From assembly GCA_038210595.1 (NCBI GenBank), contig JBBQWN010000017.1:1-49386 (forward strand): a DNA stretch of 49,386 nt, in the 5' to 3' direction. Shown piece by piece: positions 41,621 through 49,386 of the stretch (its first letter is position 1; every line of letters begins with the position of its first letter). The notes below the pieces were generated by a model. The model did not search any database and was not told where the DNA came from. It saw only the letters and a program-made list of their open reading frames with translations. A program made the position numbers and the translations under genes. This DNA comes from Glacieibacterium sp038210595 (lineage in GTDB: Bacteria > Pseudomonadota > Alphaproteobacteria > Sphingomonadales > Sphingomonadaceae).

Positions 41621-42213
41621 CGGCGGACCTCGCGCATCGCCTGCGCCATTGCCGTCGCACCGGCGCGCTCCATGCCGGCAATCAGCCGCTCGGCCTCGCT
41701 GGCCGGCTTGTTCTGGCTCAACTTGGTGGTGCCGCGCCAGATCGCGGGCGTCAGCTCGAACGCGGTGATGGCGTTCAGCATCGCCTCGAACCGCGCCGGC
41801 TCCATCTTGTCGCGCGTCCAGTCCTCGCGAACCCGGGGTTCGAGCGTGGCGGCGGCGCGGTCGAGCAGGTCGACCAGCGCGGGGCGATCAAGCCGCCGCA
41901 CCGGGCCCTCGCATTCGACCGCGACATAGTTCCAGCTCGGCACCGTGCTGCGGACGTCGCTGTACCAGTTGGCGCTGAGATAGGCGTTCGGCCCCTCGAC
42001 CAGCAGCAGCGCAGTCATGCCGTCAAGGCGGCCGGTCAGCGCGTTGGCATTCGCGAGGTGGAAGCGGATGCGTCCATCGACAACGATCGCCGGGGCGTGG
42101 GCGACGCGCGGACCATCCGGAGTCGTCGCGAAAATGCGGGCAAATGCGGTTGCACCGACGAAACTCAGCATCGCCGCATCATCGTTCCAGCGGAAAGCTG
42201 CCGCCGGATGCAT
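41617..42213 (-). CDS. PaiB-like FMN-binding negative regulator / FMN split-barrel protein
   Basis: 198 residues. MHPAAAFRW opens the protein as in PaiB (FMN_bind_2), with ARIFATTPDGPRVAHAPAI, FHLANANAL, LLLVEGPNAYLSANWY, VPSWNYVAVECEGPVR and the C-terminal AFELTPAIWRGTTKLSQNKP. Members bind FMN or related cofactors; regulation of protease and sporulation genes in Bacillus need not apply here. Overlaps its neighbours by 1 and 4 nt in a run of five coupled genes. Confidence 0.9.
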   Translation of the reverse strand: MHPAAAFRWNDDAAMLSFVGATAFARIFATTPDGPRVAHAPAIVVDGRIRFHLANANALTGRLDGMTALLLVEGPNAYLSANWYSDVRSTVPSWNYVAVECEGPVRRLDRPALVDLLDRAAATLEPRVREDWTRDKMEPARFEAMLNAITAFELTPAIWRGTTKLSQNKPASEAERLIAGMERAGATAMAQAMREVRR

Positions 42214-43292
42214 CAGCGCGCCTGGCCCCGCGACCGCCGTTCGCCGCGATGCGCCTTGCGCCGCGCCTTGGCGTCGGCGGCGGCCAGCTTCTTCTTGCCC
42301 TCGGGCGTCTCCGAGAACTTGACCGGGTCGAGGATCGCACCGTCGCCGTCGGCCTCGGTGAAACCGAGCATCTTGAAGCTCTCGACGAAGTGCGCGGGCA
42401 GGTCGGCGGTGATGTCGAGCCAGCCGCCGTCGACGTTCTCGATGCGCAGGCGGCGGGCATGGAGGTGCAGCTTGCGCGACACGCCGCCGGTCAGGAAGGC
42501 GTCGCGGCCGCCGTATTTTGCGTCGCCGACGATCGGGTGGCCGAGCGCATTGGCATGGACACGGATCTGGTGGGTCCGCCCGGTCTGCGGCTGGAACTCG
42601 ACCCACGCCGCCTGCGTCGCGGCATGGTCGATAACGCGGTAAAGCGTCTTCGCCGACTGGCCGCCCTCGGGGTCGACGTGCATCTTCTCGCCGCCGGTGC
42701 CAGGCTGTTTTGACAGCGGCGCATCGATCTCGCCCGCTTCCGGCTCGGGCTGGCCGACGGTCAGCGCCCAATAGACCTTCTTTGCGGTGCGGCCCGAGAA
42801 CGACTTGGAGAAGAATGCCGCCGCCTTGGCGGTGCGGGCGAGCAGCAGCACGCCGGACGTGTCCTTGTCGAGCCGGTGGACCAGCTTGGGCCGCGCGTTG
42901 GTGTCGTAGATCAGCGCGTCGAGCAGGCCGTCGACATGGCTGGTGGTGCCGGTGCCGCCCTGCGTCGCCAGGCCCGGCGGCTTGTTGATGACGATGGCGT
43001 GCGCGTCCTTGTGGATGACGAGGCTCTGCGCATATTCGATCTCGGCTGCGCTCAGCGGTTTCGCGATGCGCGGGGCCATGGTCACGGCGCCCTCCTCGGC
43101 GGGCGGCAGGGTCAGCACCTGGCCCGCGGCGAGGCGCGTGCCCGGTTCTGCCTTTGCCCCGTCCAGACGCAGTGCGCCGGTGCGCGCCCAGCGCGACACG
43201 ACGTTGAAGCTGGTGCCGGGCTCATGCCGTTTGAACCAGCGGTCGAGGCGGATGCCCTCATCGTCGTCGGCGATGGTGATGGTGCGGGTCAT
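42213..43292 (-). CDS. RluA/RluC-family 23S rRNA pseudouridine synthase
   Basis: 359 residues from ATG 43292. An S4 RNA-binding domain at about 10-70 (IRLDRWFKRHEPGTSFN) is followed by the catalytic domain: INKPPGLATQGGTG, the Asp motif HRLDKDTSGVLLLAR, QPQTGRTHQIRVHANALGHPI and GDAKYGG. The C-terminal 40 residues are Lys/Arg-rich. RluC-like subfamily is likely. The ATG overlaps the crcB stop. Confidence 0.94.
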   Translation of the reverse strand: MTRTITIADDDEGIRLDRWFKRHEPGTSFNVVSRWARTGALRLDGAKAEPGTRLAAGQVLTLPPAEEGAVTMAPRIAKPLSAAEIEYAQSLVIHKDAHAIVINKPPGLATQGGTGTTSHVDGLLDALIYDTNARPKLVHRLDKDTSGVLLLARTAKAAAFFSKSFSGRTAKKVYWALTVGQPEPEAGEIDAPLSKQPGTGGEKMHVDPEGGQSAKTLYRVIDHAATQAAWVEFQPQTGRTHQIRVHANALGHPIVGDAKYGGRDAFLTGGVSRKLHLHARRLRIENVDGGWLDITADLPAHFVESFKMLGFTEADGDGAILDPVKFSETPEGKKKLAAADAKARRKAHRGERRSRGQAR

Positions 43293-43681
43293 GCCAAGCG
43301 GCTCAAATACAGGCCGGCAAACAGCGCCAGCATCGAGCCCGCGACCGACGACACGGCATAGGCGGCGGCAAGCGCAACATCGCCGCGCGCCGTCATCTCG
43401 ACCAGCTCGAGGCTGAACGCCGAGAAGGTAGTGAAGCCGCCCAGCACGCCGACACCGAGTAACAGGCGGAGCGGTTCGTCGGCGGCGTTGCGGCTCGTCA
43501 GCCAGCCCACCAGCAAGCCCATCAGCAGGCCGCCCAGAATGTTGACCGCCCAGGTCCCGAACGGCAGGCCGGGGCCGAAAGCCGCCAGTGACCAGCGTCC
43601 GACGCCGTAGCGCAGGCCGGCACCGATGCCGCCGCCGAGCATGACGAGGACAAGCGGGGGCAGGGCGGCAAACGCGGGCAT
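43289..43681 (-). CDS. crcB: Fluoride channel (CrcB/Fluc)
   Basis: 130 residues with four transmembrane helices. GGGIGAGLRYGVGRW, FGTWAVNILGGLLMGLL and GGFTTFSAFSLE are Fluc hallmarks; the Asn and the two Phe residues of the last motif line the fluoride pore. It exports fluoride as a dual-topology dimer. I find no fluoride riboswitch in the short upstream region. Confidence 0.95.
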   Translation of the reverse strand: MPAFAALPPLVLVMLGGGIGAGLRYGVGRWSLAAFGPGLPFGTWAVNILGGLLMGLLVGWLTSRNAADEPLRLLLGVGVLGGFTTFSAFSLELVEMTARGDVALAAAYAVSSVAGSMLALFAGLYLSRLA

Positions 43682-43783
43682 CGCCGAGCCTGTAGCCGCC
43701 GGGGCGCAGCTTGGGAACCGGCTTGGCCACGACGGCGTGCCGGGTTATCCTGCCGGTAGGGTCGCGTAACGGTGGAGCGGTGC

Positions 43784-45100
43784 ATGCGCGCCTTACGGAT
43801 CCTTGGTCTTGCGGCGCTGGCTACCCTGGCCGCCTGCGCCCACAAGCCGGTGTCGCTCAGCTGCGATCCGCGCAAGGTGCAGCGCTACGCGCTCGGCGTG
43901 CCGGTGCCGCCGTCCGATGGCTACGGCAACAGCGCCGCGCCAGGCTTCGAGCCGGGCGCACCGCCGCCCGGTGTCGGGGCGGTCGCGAGGGAAAGGCCGA
44001 CGGTCGCGTCCTTCTACCGCGACTCGCTGCGTCGTGGTGCCGTTGCTGGCGAGCCGCAAAGCCTGTTGATGATGTCCGGCGGCGGCGAGCGCGGCGCGTT
44101 CGGGGCCGGGCTGCTCGCGGGCTGGCAGGCGGGCGCCGGGGCGCTGCCTAAGTTCGCGGTGGTCACCGGGGTCAGCACCGGCGCGCTGCTCGGCACCTTC
44201 GCGTTCATCGGACGCGCCGACATCGCGGTGCAGGGCTATACGATCGACAGCGAGGCGGATCTGGTCAATCCGCTCGGCGGCAAGAGCCCGCTCGGCCTGG
44301 TCCGCAAGGGCGCGGCGGCGGACCTCGTGCCGCTGCGCGCCCGGCTGCAACGGCTGCTCAGCGACGATGTCATGACCGCGGTCGCCACCGAGAGCGCGGA
44401 CGACAAGCGGCGGCTGCTGGTCGGGGTCGTCGATGTCGACGACGGCGAGGCCTATGCCTACAGCCTTGGCGAGATTGCGCGGCACTGGGTTGCCGCGCCT
44501 CCGGCTGAAAAGCCCGGGCTGAAGGCCTGTTATGTCGAGGCGATCATCGCCTCCGCGTCAGCCCCGCCGGCCGCGCCGCCGGTGTTCATCAACGACCGCG
44601 AACTGATCGACGGCGGCGCACGCTTCGGCATGTTCTTCGTCGCGGCGGACGAGGCCTTGCGGTCGAGCGCCGCGGTCGCGGGCACGGCGGCGCAGTCCTA
44701 CCTTATCGTCAACGGCACGCTGGAGCTGCACCCGCGCCCCGTTGCCAGCCCGCACGCGGACTGGGACATTCTCAATCTCGGGCTGCGCTCGGTCGATGTG
44801 CTACAGAACCAAGTCTACCGCTTCTCCGCCGACTATGCTCGGCGGCGGACGGCGGAGGGCGAACTGACCTTCCGCTTCGCGCGCATCGAGGACGATGCGC
44901 CGGGGTTCATGACTGCCATACAGAGTGTACCGGGCGAGACCGAGACGCTCAGCTGTCAGGCGTGGCAGGACCGCGATACCGACGGCAAGCACGGTGCGGT
45001 GCCACTGCAGTTCCAGAAGCGCTACATGCGCTGCCTGATCGAATATGGCCGCGCCCGCGCCTCTAAGCTGGCGGGCATCTGGTATCAGGCGAGGCCGTAG
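43784..45100 (+). CDS. Patatin-like phospholipase, predicted lipoprotein
   Basis: 438 residues from ATG 43784, 6 nt after GGAG. A lipoprotein signal ends in LAAC (lipidated C18). The patatin domain has the oxyanion loop GGGERGAFGAG (99-109), the nucleophile elbow GVSTG (S131) and the dyad Asp in DGGARFG. Probably a membrane-anchored phospholipase or esterase in the periplasm. The substrate is unknown. It ends 16 bp inside the convergent DUF429-like gene. Confidence 0.9.
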   Translation: MRALRILGLAALATLAACAHKPVSLSCDPRKVQRYALGVPVPPSDGYGNSAAPGFEPGAPPPGVGAVARERPTVASFYRDSLRRGAVAGEPQSLLMMSGGGERGAFGAGLLAGWQAGAGALPKFAVVTGVSTGALLGTFAFIGRADIAVQGYTIDSEADLVNPLGGKSPLGLVRKGAAADLVPLRARLQRLLSDDVMTAVATESADDKRRLLVGVVDVDDGEAYAYSLGEIARHWVAAPPAEKPGLKACYVEAIIASASAPPAAPPVFINDRELIDGGARFGMFFVAADEALRSSAAVAGTAAQSYLIVNGTLELHPRPVASPHADWDILNLGLRSVDVLQNQVYRFSADYARRRTAEGELTFRFARIEDDAPGFMTAIQSVPGETETLSCQAWQDRDTDGKHGAVPLQFQKRYMRCLIEYGRARASKLAGIWYQARP

Positions 45101-45915
45101 GTCCAGCCTTCTGTCGCGGCGATGGCGGGAGTCAGGCCGGCGGGTCGCCAGTAGCGCGGGTCAGCCGCGATAGCGCGCATCCCCGCCGCGGAGATCAGCG
45201 CGTCGCCGGCATGGTCGTCGAAATGCTCGGGAAGGCCGCGGCTGGGTGGGCTGCCCAGCGCCGCGAGCGCGGTGTCGAGCGTGGCGCGGCTCCGCAGCTT
45301 GCCGCGCGCGCCGCCCAGCTGCGCGAACAGGCGGCAGTAGATTTCGACCAGCAACGGTCCGCGATCCGGCACCGGGTCCATCGGCCATACCGGCACCCGC
45401 GTCGCGGCGAGCAGGCGCATGCCCGACAGGCTCGCCTTGCCGCACTGCGCCGCACCGAGCAGCACGAACACCGACGAGGGGGTATTGCCGCGTGCCTTGT
45501 CGGCCTGCTCGACAACGCGCAGCCGGGCGCGGTCGGCGCGCGGGCCATCGGCGGCACCGAGCCAGAAGTGCCGGCGGCGATGCGCAACATAGGCGGGCAC
45601 GGCGTGGTGCGGATCGGCGGCGCTGACCCCGGCTACTTCCCGCCATAGCGACCGGGCGTCGGGCGGCGACGGCTCCCCCGGAAAATAGGCGCCCCGGTCC
45701 GCGAACGGCAGGCCGAAGCACATGTCGATGCCGAACAACGTCCGGTCATCGGTCGCGTCGATCATCGCGAACACCTCGGCCCGCGACCAGCGGTGGCCGG
45801 GCATCACCAGCCGCGGTGGCCCGCCCGATGCATCAGCTTCGGCAACTGCGATGGCGCGGTGCCGCTCTCCAACCGCACCGGTCCAGTCGACGGCGACAAA
45901 ACGGTCGAAGGTCAC
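45085..45915 (-). CDS. DUF429-like RNase-H-fold protein
   Basis: 276 residues from GTG 45915, overlapping the rarA stop. TFDRFVAVDWTGAVGERHRA, TLFGIDMCFGLPF, LLVEIYCRLF and FDDHAGDALISAAGMRAIA supply four acidic positions at RNase H-like strand ends, as in DUF429 proteins. Whether it is a nuclease is unknown. The coupling to rarA hints at DNA metabolism (inference). Confidence 0.75.
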   Translation of the reverse strand: MTFDRFVAVDWTGAVGERHRAIAVAEADASGGPPRLVMPGHRWSRAEVFAMIDATDDRTLFGIDMCFGLPFADRGAYFPGEPSPPDARSLWREVAGVSAADPHHAVPAYVAHRRRHFWLGAADGPRADRARLRVVEQADKARGNTPSSVFVLLGAAQCGKASLSGMRLLAATRVPVWPMDPVPDRGPLLVEIYCRLFAQLGGARGKLRSRATLDTALAALGSPPSRGLPEHFDDHAGDALISAAGMRAIAADPRYWRPAGLTPAIAATEGWTYGLA

Positions 45916-47222
45916 GCCTTCGCGGCTCGCAATGCCCGCCAATGCTCCAGCCGTTCCGCAATGCGCTTTTCGTGGCCGCGGTCGGTGGGGGCATAGAAAT
46001 CCTGCGGGCGCATCTCTTCGGGCCAATAGTTTGCACCCGAGAAGCCGCCCTCGGCATCATGGTCGTAGGCATAGTCCTTGCCGTAACCGATCTCCTTCAT
46101 CAGCTTCGTCGGTGCGTTCAGGATGTTCGGCGGCGGCATCAGGGAGCCGGTCTCCTTCGCCGACCGCCACGCCGCCTTCTGTGCGGTGTAGGCCGCGTTC
46201 GATTTGGGCGCGGTGGCGAGGTAGAGGCAGGCCTGCGCGATCGCCAGTTCACCTTCGGGCGAGCCGAGGAAGTCATAGCTATCCTTCGCCGCCAGCGTCA
46301 CCACGAGCGCGTTCGAATCAGCCAGTCCAATGTCTTCGCTGGCGAACCTCACCAACCGCCTCAGCACATACAGCGGCTCCTCGCCCGCCGTCAGCATCCG
46401 CGCCAGATAGTAGAGCGCGGCGTCGGGATCGGAGCCGCGCAGGCTTTTGTGCAGGGCCGAGATCAGGTTGTAATGCCCCTCGCGGTCCTTGTCGTAGACC
46501 GCGACGCGGCGGTGCAGCAGGTCGCGCAGCTGCCCAGGCTCGAGTGGAACCTCGACCGCGATGGAGAACAGCGTCTCCGCCTGGTTGAGCAGGAACCGGC
46601 CGTCGCCGTCCGCGCTCGCCACCAGCGCCTCGCGCGCCGCCGGGGACAGGGGCAGGGCGCGGCCGTCGACCGCCTCGGCGCGGTCGAGCAATTGCTCCAG
46701 CGCCGCCGCATCCAGCCGCCGCACGATCAGCACCTGCGCCCGGCTGAGCAGCGCCGCGTTCAGCTCGAAGCTGGGGTTTTCCGTGGTCGCACCGACGAGC
46801 GTGATCGTGCCGTCTTCGACATAGGGCAGGAAGCCGTCCTGCTGGGCGCGATTGAAACGGTGAATCTCGTCGACGAACAACAGGGTGCGCTGGCCGGCGC
46901 GGGCCGCGGCGCGGGCCTCGGCGAACAGCTTCTTCAGGTCGGCGACCCCCGAGAATACCGCCGAGATCATCACGAAGCGCAGGCCCACCGCGTCCGCCAG
47001 CAGCCGCGCGATGGTGGTCTTGCCGGTACCGGGCGGCCCCCACAGGATCAGGCTGGCCAGCTTGCCCGCCGCAACCATCCGCCCGATCGCGCCGTCGGGT
47101 CCGGTCAGGTGGTCCTGCCCGACAACCTCGCTTAGCGTGTGCGGCCGTAACCGCTCGGCCAGCGGCTGGCCGGGCAGGGCGCCGCTGTCGGGTATAGGTT
47201 CGGCGGCGAAGAGATCGGCCAT
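45912..47222 (-). CDS. rarA: Replication-associated recombination protein A (AAA+ ATPase)
   Basis: 436 residues. RarA (MgsA) acts at stalled forks. Features: PLAERLRPHTLSEVVGQDHL, Walker A LWGPPGTGKTTIARLL, Walker B LLFVDEIHRFNRAQQDGFLP in adjacent blocks, sensor 1 GATTENPSFELN, SLRGSDPDAALYYLARML, and the C-terminal APTKLMKEIGYGKDYAYDHD typical of the family. ATG 47222, divergent from the FNT gene. Confidence 0.97.
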   Translation of the reverse strand: MADLFAAEPIPDSGALPGQPLAERLRPHTLSEVVGQDHLTGPDGAIGRMVAAGKLASLILWGPPGTGKTTIARLLADAVGLRFVMISAVFSGVADLKKLFAEARAAARAGQRTLLFVDEIHRFNRAQQDGFLPYVEDGTITLVGATTENPSFELNAALLSRAQVLIVRRLDAAALEQLLDRAEAVDGRALPLSPAAREALVASADGDGRFLLNQAETLFSIAVEVPLEPGQLRDLLHRRVAVYDKDREGHYNLISALHKSLRGSDPDAALYYLARMLTAGEEPLYVLRRLVRFASEDIGLADSNALVVTLAAKDSYDFLGSPEGELAIAQACLYLATAPKSNAAYTAQKAAWRSAKETGSLMPPPNILNAPTKLMKEIGYGKDYAYDHDAEGGFSGANYWPEEMRPQDFYAPTDRGHEKRIAERLEHWRALRAAKA

Positions 47223-47268
47223 GACCCTGACTTAGGCTCGGCGGCCCGGCGCGCAAGCCGGTGATCGG

Positions 47269-47294
47269 GGAACGAAGCGCCGGCGGCTGCCGTT
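47269..47294 (+). promoter_or_regulatory. Consensus EcfG promoter of the FNT channel gene
   Basis: GGAAC (47269-47273), 17 nt, CGTT (47291-47294): exact consensus, with the ATG 22 nt downstream and AAGGGAA between. It is the second perfect match in the window, and the spacer length equals that upstream of ku. Confidence 0.65.
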
Positions 47295-47315
47295 GCGCCA
47301 ACGAAGGGAATTCTC

Positions 47316-48194
47316 ATGGCGCGACCGGCGCAACCGCGACGCAATACACCGGCCAAGCCCGACACGCCGGAGACCGCCGGGCCGCCCGCCTCCAACCTGA
47401 CCGCCGGCGAGATCCGGGAGGTGGACAAGCGGGGCCTCGCCAACACGAAGGTCGTGCACGAGGTCGTGCGCCTGCAGGGCGAGGAGGAGCTCGACCGATC
47501 GTGGCCTTCGCTGGTGTCGTCGGGGATTGCGGCGGGCGTGTCGATCAGCGCCTCGGTGCTGGCCAAGGCGGCGCTGGTGGCGGGATTGCCCCGCGACGCG
47601 GCGTGGACGCCGCTGGTCGCCGCGCTCGGCTACACGGTCGGCTTCGTCGTTGTCATCATGGGCCGGCTGCAGCTGTTCACCGAAACTACGGTGACCGCGG
47701 TGCTGCCGGTCGCGACCCGGCCGACGATCGCCAATCTGGCGCGGCTGATGCGGGTCTGGGGGCTGGTGCTCGCCGCCAATCTCGCCGGCTCGGCCCTCGT
47801 CGCCGGACTCATCGCCGGGGGCTTCATTGTCACCCCGGAGCACCTGAAGGCGGTAGTGGAGATATCGCGCGAGGCGCTGGCGCACAGCGTGCCCGAGCTG
47901 ATCTGGCTCGGCATCCCGGCCGGGTTCCTGGTCGCGTCGATCGCCTGGATACTGCCCAATGCCAAGGGTCAGGAGATCTGGATCATCATGCTGATCACCT
48001 GGGTCGTCGGGGCTGGTGATTTCAGTCACGTCGTCGCCGGCTCGACCGAAGCCTTTGTCCTCTGGTTCAGCGGCGAGATCGGCTTTGGCGGCGCGTTCGG
48101 CGGCTTCATCCTGCCGGCGCTGCTCGGCAACGTCATCGGCGGTACCGGGCTGTTTGCGGTTCTCGCCCACGGCACAGTTCACGGCGAAAACTAG
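47316..48194 (+). CDS. Formate/nitrite transporter family channel (YfdC-like)
   Basis: 292 residues. A 65-residue hydrophilic N-terminus precedes about six membrane helices: SSGIAAGVSISASVLAKAAL, VGFVVVIMGRLQLFTETTVT, LARLMRVWGLVLAANLAG, IWLGIPAGFLVASIAW, IIMLITWVVGAGDFSHVVAG and FILPALLGNVIGGTG. FNT channels carry small monovalent anions; the YfdC-like branch with a long N-terminus has no firm substrate. The EcfG promoter suggests induction in stress or stationary phase. Confidence 0.9.
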   Translation: MARPAQPRRNTPAKPDTPETAGPPASNLTAGEIREVDKRGLANTKVVHEVVRLQGEEELDRSWPSLVSSGIAAGVSISASVLAKAALVAGLPRDAAWTPLVAALGYTVGFVVVIMGRLQLFTETTVTAVLPVATRPTIANLARLMRVWGLVLAANLAGSALVAGLIAGGFIVTPEHLKAVVEISREALAHSVPELIWLGIPAGFLVASIAWILPNAKGQEIWIIMLITWVVGAGDFSHVVAGSTEAFVLWFSGEIGFGGAFGGFILPALLGNVIGGTGLFAVLAHGTVHGEN

Positions 48195-48466
48195 GGGGCG
48201 ATGTCCTTGAACCAGGGTTCGACGGTGCCCTGCTGCTTCAGCGTGATCGGGTTGCCGTGGCGGTCGCGCGACTTGCCGACGGTGAGCCGGACCCAGCCTT
48301 CGGAAACACAATATTCCTCGACCGTGGTGCGCTCGACGCCGTTGAAGCGGACGCCGATGCCACGCGCCAGCACCGCTTCGTCATAGAAGGGGCTGCCATG
48401 CGTGGCGCTGAGCCGATCGGGCGGTGTGTCGGTAATCGGCACGGGGGCGGGGGTATCGTCGGTCAT
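48191..48466 (-). CDS. DUF3297 family protein
   Basis: 91 residues. PPDRLSATHGSPFYDEAVL, GVRFNGVERTTVEEYCVSEG and KSRDRHGNPITLKQQGTVEP are the DUF3297 signature. Cytoplasmic, function unknown. Its stop overlaps that of the convergent FNT gene at CTAG. A perfect 24-bp palindrome lies upstream, between it and rplI. Confidence 0.9.
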   Translation of the reverse strand: MTDDTPAPVPITDTPPDRLSATHGSPFYDEAVLARGIGVRFNGVERTTVEEYCVSEGWVRLTVGKSRDRHGNPITLKQQGTVEPWFKDIAP

Positions 48467-48491
48467 CGGGTCACCGAAATCTTGCCGCCAC

Positions 48492-48555
48492 CCCCGCGCA
48501 GGCGGGGACCCATCACCACGACCGGTTGGGCTGATGGGTCCCCGCCTGCGCGGGG
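48492..48555. repeat. Extragenic palindrome with perfect 24-bp arms
   Basis: Arms 48492-48515 and 48532-48555 are exact inverted repeats of 24 bp around a 16-nt loop (48516-48531). The GTCCCCGCCTGCGCGGGGA core is a common extragenic repeat type in Sphingomonadales and relatives. It lies 13 bp after the rplI stop and may act as a transcript terminator or 3'-end stabiliser as well. Confidence 0.85.
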
Positions 48556-48567
48556 ATGACGAGAGGG

Positions 48568-49200
48568 TTACGCGGCGTTCTCGTCTTCGTCGTCCGACGC
48601 GGCAACTTCAACCGGAGCCGCGGCCTCGGCGACCGGCGCTTCATCGGGCACGCCCGGCTCGGCGTTCGGGTCATACGCCTCGGTGAAGCCGGCGTCGTCA
48701 CGCTCGAACATGTCGGCGGTGACGTCGACACCCTTGGCCTGCAGGTCGGCCTCTTCCGGCGAGCGGGCGATGTTGACCTTGATCGTCACCGTCACTTCCG
48801 GGTGGAGGCTGACGCGGACATCGTGGATGCCGAGCGCCTTGATCGGCTTGTCGAGCACGATCTGGTTGCGTGTCACCTTGGCACCGTCGGCGACAAGCGC
48901 GTCGGCGAGGTCGCGGGTGGCGACCGAGCCGTACAGCTGCCCGGTGTTCGACGCCTGGCGGATCAGGATGATCGTGCGGCCATCGATGCCCTGGCTGTCA
49001 GCCTTGGCAGCGTCGCGACGCTTGGCGTTGTCCGCCTCGATCGTGGCGCGGTTGGCCTCGAAACGCTTGCGGTTGGCCTCGGACGCGCGGAGCGCCTTGT
49101 GGCGGGGGAGCAGGAAATTGCGCGCGAAACCGGGCTTCACATTGACGACGTCGCCAATGTTACCAAGCTTCTCGACGCGCTCGAGCAGGATCACATCCAT
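48568..49200 (-). CDS. rplI: 50S ribosomal protein L9
   Basis: 210 residues. The N-terminal domain has MDVILLERVEKLGNIGDVVN and KPGFARNFLLPRHKALRA; the middle helix and C-terminal domain (GSVATRDLADAL, HEVTVTIKVNIA-like block) follow. It is about 60 residues longer than E. coli L9 because of an acidic Ala/Glu/Asp-rich tail, typical of sphingomonads. The ribosome binding site TAGGAG overlaps the rpsR stop. Confidence 0.97.
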   Translation of the reverse strand: MDVILLERVEKLGNIGDVVNVKPGFARNFLLPRHKALRASEANRKRFEANRATIEADNAKRRDAAKADSQGIDGRTIILIRQASNTGQLYGSVATRDLADALVADGAKVTRNQIVLDKPIKALGIHDVRVSLHPEVTVTIKVNIARSPEEADLQAKGVDVTADMFERDDAGFTEAYDPNAEPGVPDEAPVAEAAAPVEVAASDDEDENAA

Positions 49201-49211
49201 CGAACTGGCTC

Positions 49212-49386
49212 CTACTTAACGAGGTAGGGCAGCAAGCCCAGGTGACGCGCGCGCTTGATCGCCTGGGCGAGTTCGCGCTGCTTCTTGCCGGAAACGGCGG
49301 TGATGCGGCTCGGCACGATCTTGCCGCGCTCCGAGACGAAGCCCTGGAGCAGGCGCACATCCTTATAGTCGATCTTCGGTGCATCG
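49212..49386 (-). CDS. rpsR: 30S ribosomal protein S18 (5' end outside the window)
   Basis: 58 codons to the TAG at 49212-49214. The visible part reads KIDYKDVRLLQGFVSERGKI and then VPSRITAVSGKKQRELAQAI, KRARHLGLLPYLVK, which is S18. It is followed by rplI after 11 nt, the standard rpsF-rpsR-rplI order, with rpsF presumably beyond the window edge. Confidence 0.96.
   Translation of the reverse strand, partial: DAPKIDYKDVRLLQGFVSERGKIVPSRITAVSGKKQRELAQAIKRARHLGLLPYLVK

Noticed and set aside
43682..43783. A fluoride riboswitch upstream of crcB
   Set aside because: I looked for the conserved crcB-motif pseudoknot segments on the minus strand and found none.

Overview
The window is GC-rich, gene-dense chromosomal DNA from an alphaproteobacterium, most likely a member of the Sphingomonadales. 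The pointers are the lptD-surA-pdxA-rsmA operon next to pepA-holC, a purN-purM-DUF2066-hdaA block, a GCG_CRPN-type secreted peptide, alphaproteobacterial regulatory motifs (GGAAC-N16/17-CGTT and GTTC-N7-GTTC) and the house-keeping gene set. I see no rRNA, tRNA, CRISPR array, transposase or prophage. Genes abut or overlap by 1-8 nt (GTGA/ATGA couplings), and no gap without a gene exceeds 175 bp.

Layout. 1-4.3 kb: start of a glutathione S-transferase gene, pccB, a small membrane protein, atp12 and a secreted M19 dipeptidase. 4.4-15.1 kb: a genome-maintenance stretch with a small secreted peptide, ku-ligD (non-homologous end joining), a flavoprotein, an SRAP/YedK abasic-site protein, an AT-rich HEPN-motif gene, SOS-boxed uvrA and a small acidic protein. 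15.1-21.7 kb: extensin-like protein, phosphomannose isomerase, Nudix hydrolase, guaB, an rsmB-like gene with an in-frame amber codon, a TPR protein, then a two-gene operon (SnoaL/NTF2-like secreted protein plus a MerR with the mercury-type cysteine triad) under a mer-like operator. 21.8-30.5 kb: rsmA, pdxA, surA, lptD, pepA, holC, a serine hydrolase. 30.5-36.7 kb: ndk, higBA, a purN-YjbR fusion, purM, DUF2066, hdaA and an SDR with a Tat-like leader. 36.8-40.5 kb: two small AT-richer orphan ORFs, a MOSC protein and ppk1. 40.5-49.4 kb: methylmalonyl-CoA epimerase, gph, a PaiB-like protein, rluC-like, crcB, a patatin-like lipoprotein, a DUF429-like protein, rarA, an FNT channel, DUF3297, and rplI-rpsR.

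How parts work together. Ku and LigD form one coupled operon behind a consensus EcfG (general stress response) promoter; uvrA carries an alphaproteobacterial LexA box; SRAP and RarA add lesion-protection and fork-repair functions. A second consensus EcfG promoter precedes the FNT channel, and weaker versions precede the secreted peptide, the small acidic protein and the SDR. LptD and SurA act together in outer-membrane biogenesis. PccB and methylmalonyl-CoA epimerase belong to the propionyl-CoA to succinyl-CoA route but lie 39 kb apart.

Most noteworthy: (1) a mercury-type MerR and near-canonical mer operator controlling a secreted NTF2-like protein with no mer genes nearby; (2) a solitary AT-rich HEPN-motif gene, a candidate defence or toxin gene; (3) the amber-interrupted rsmB homologue; (4) a palindromic repeat element translated in frame inside the LigD linker.
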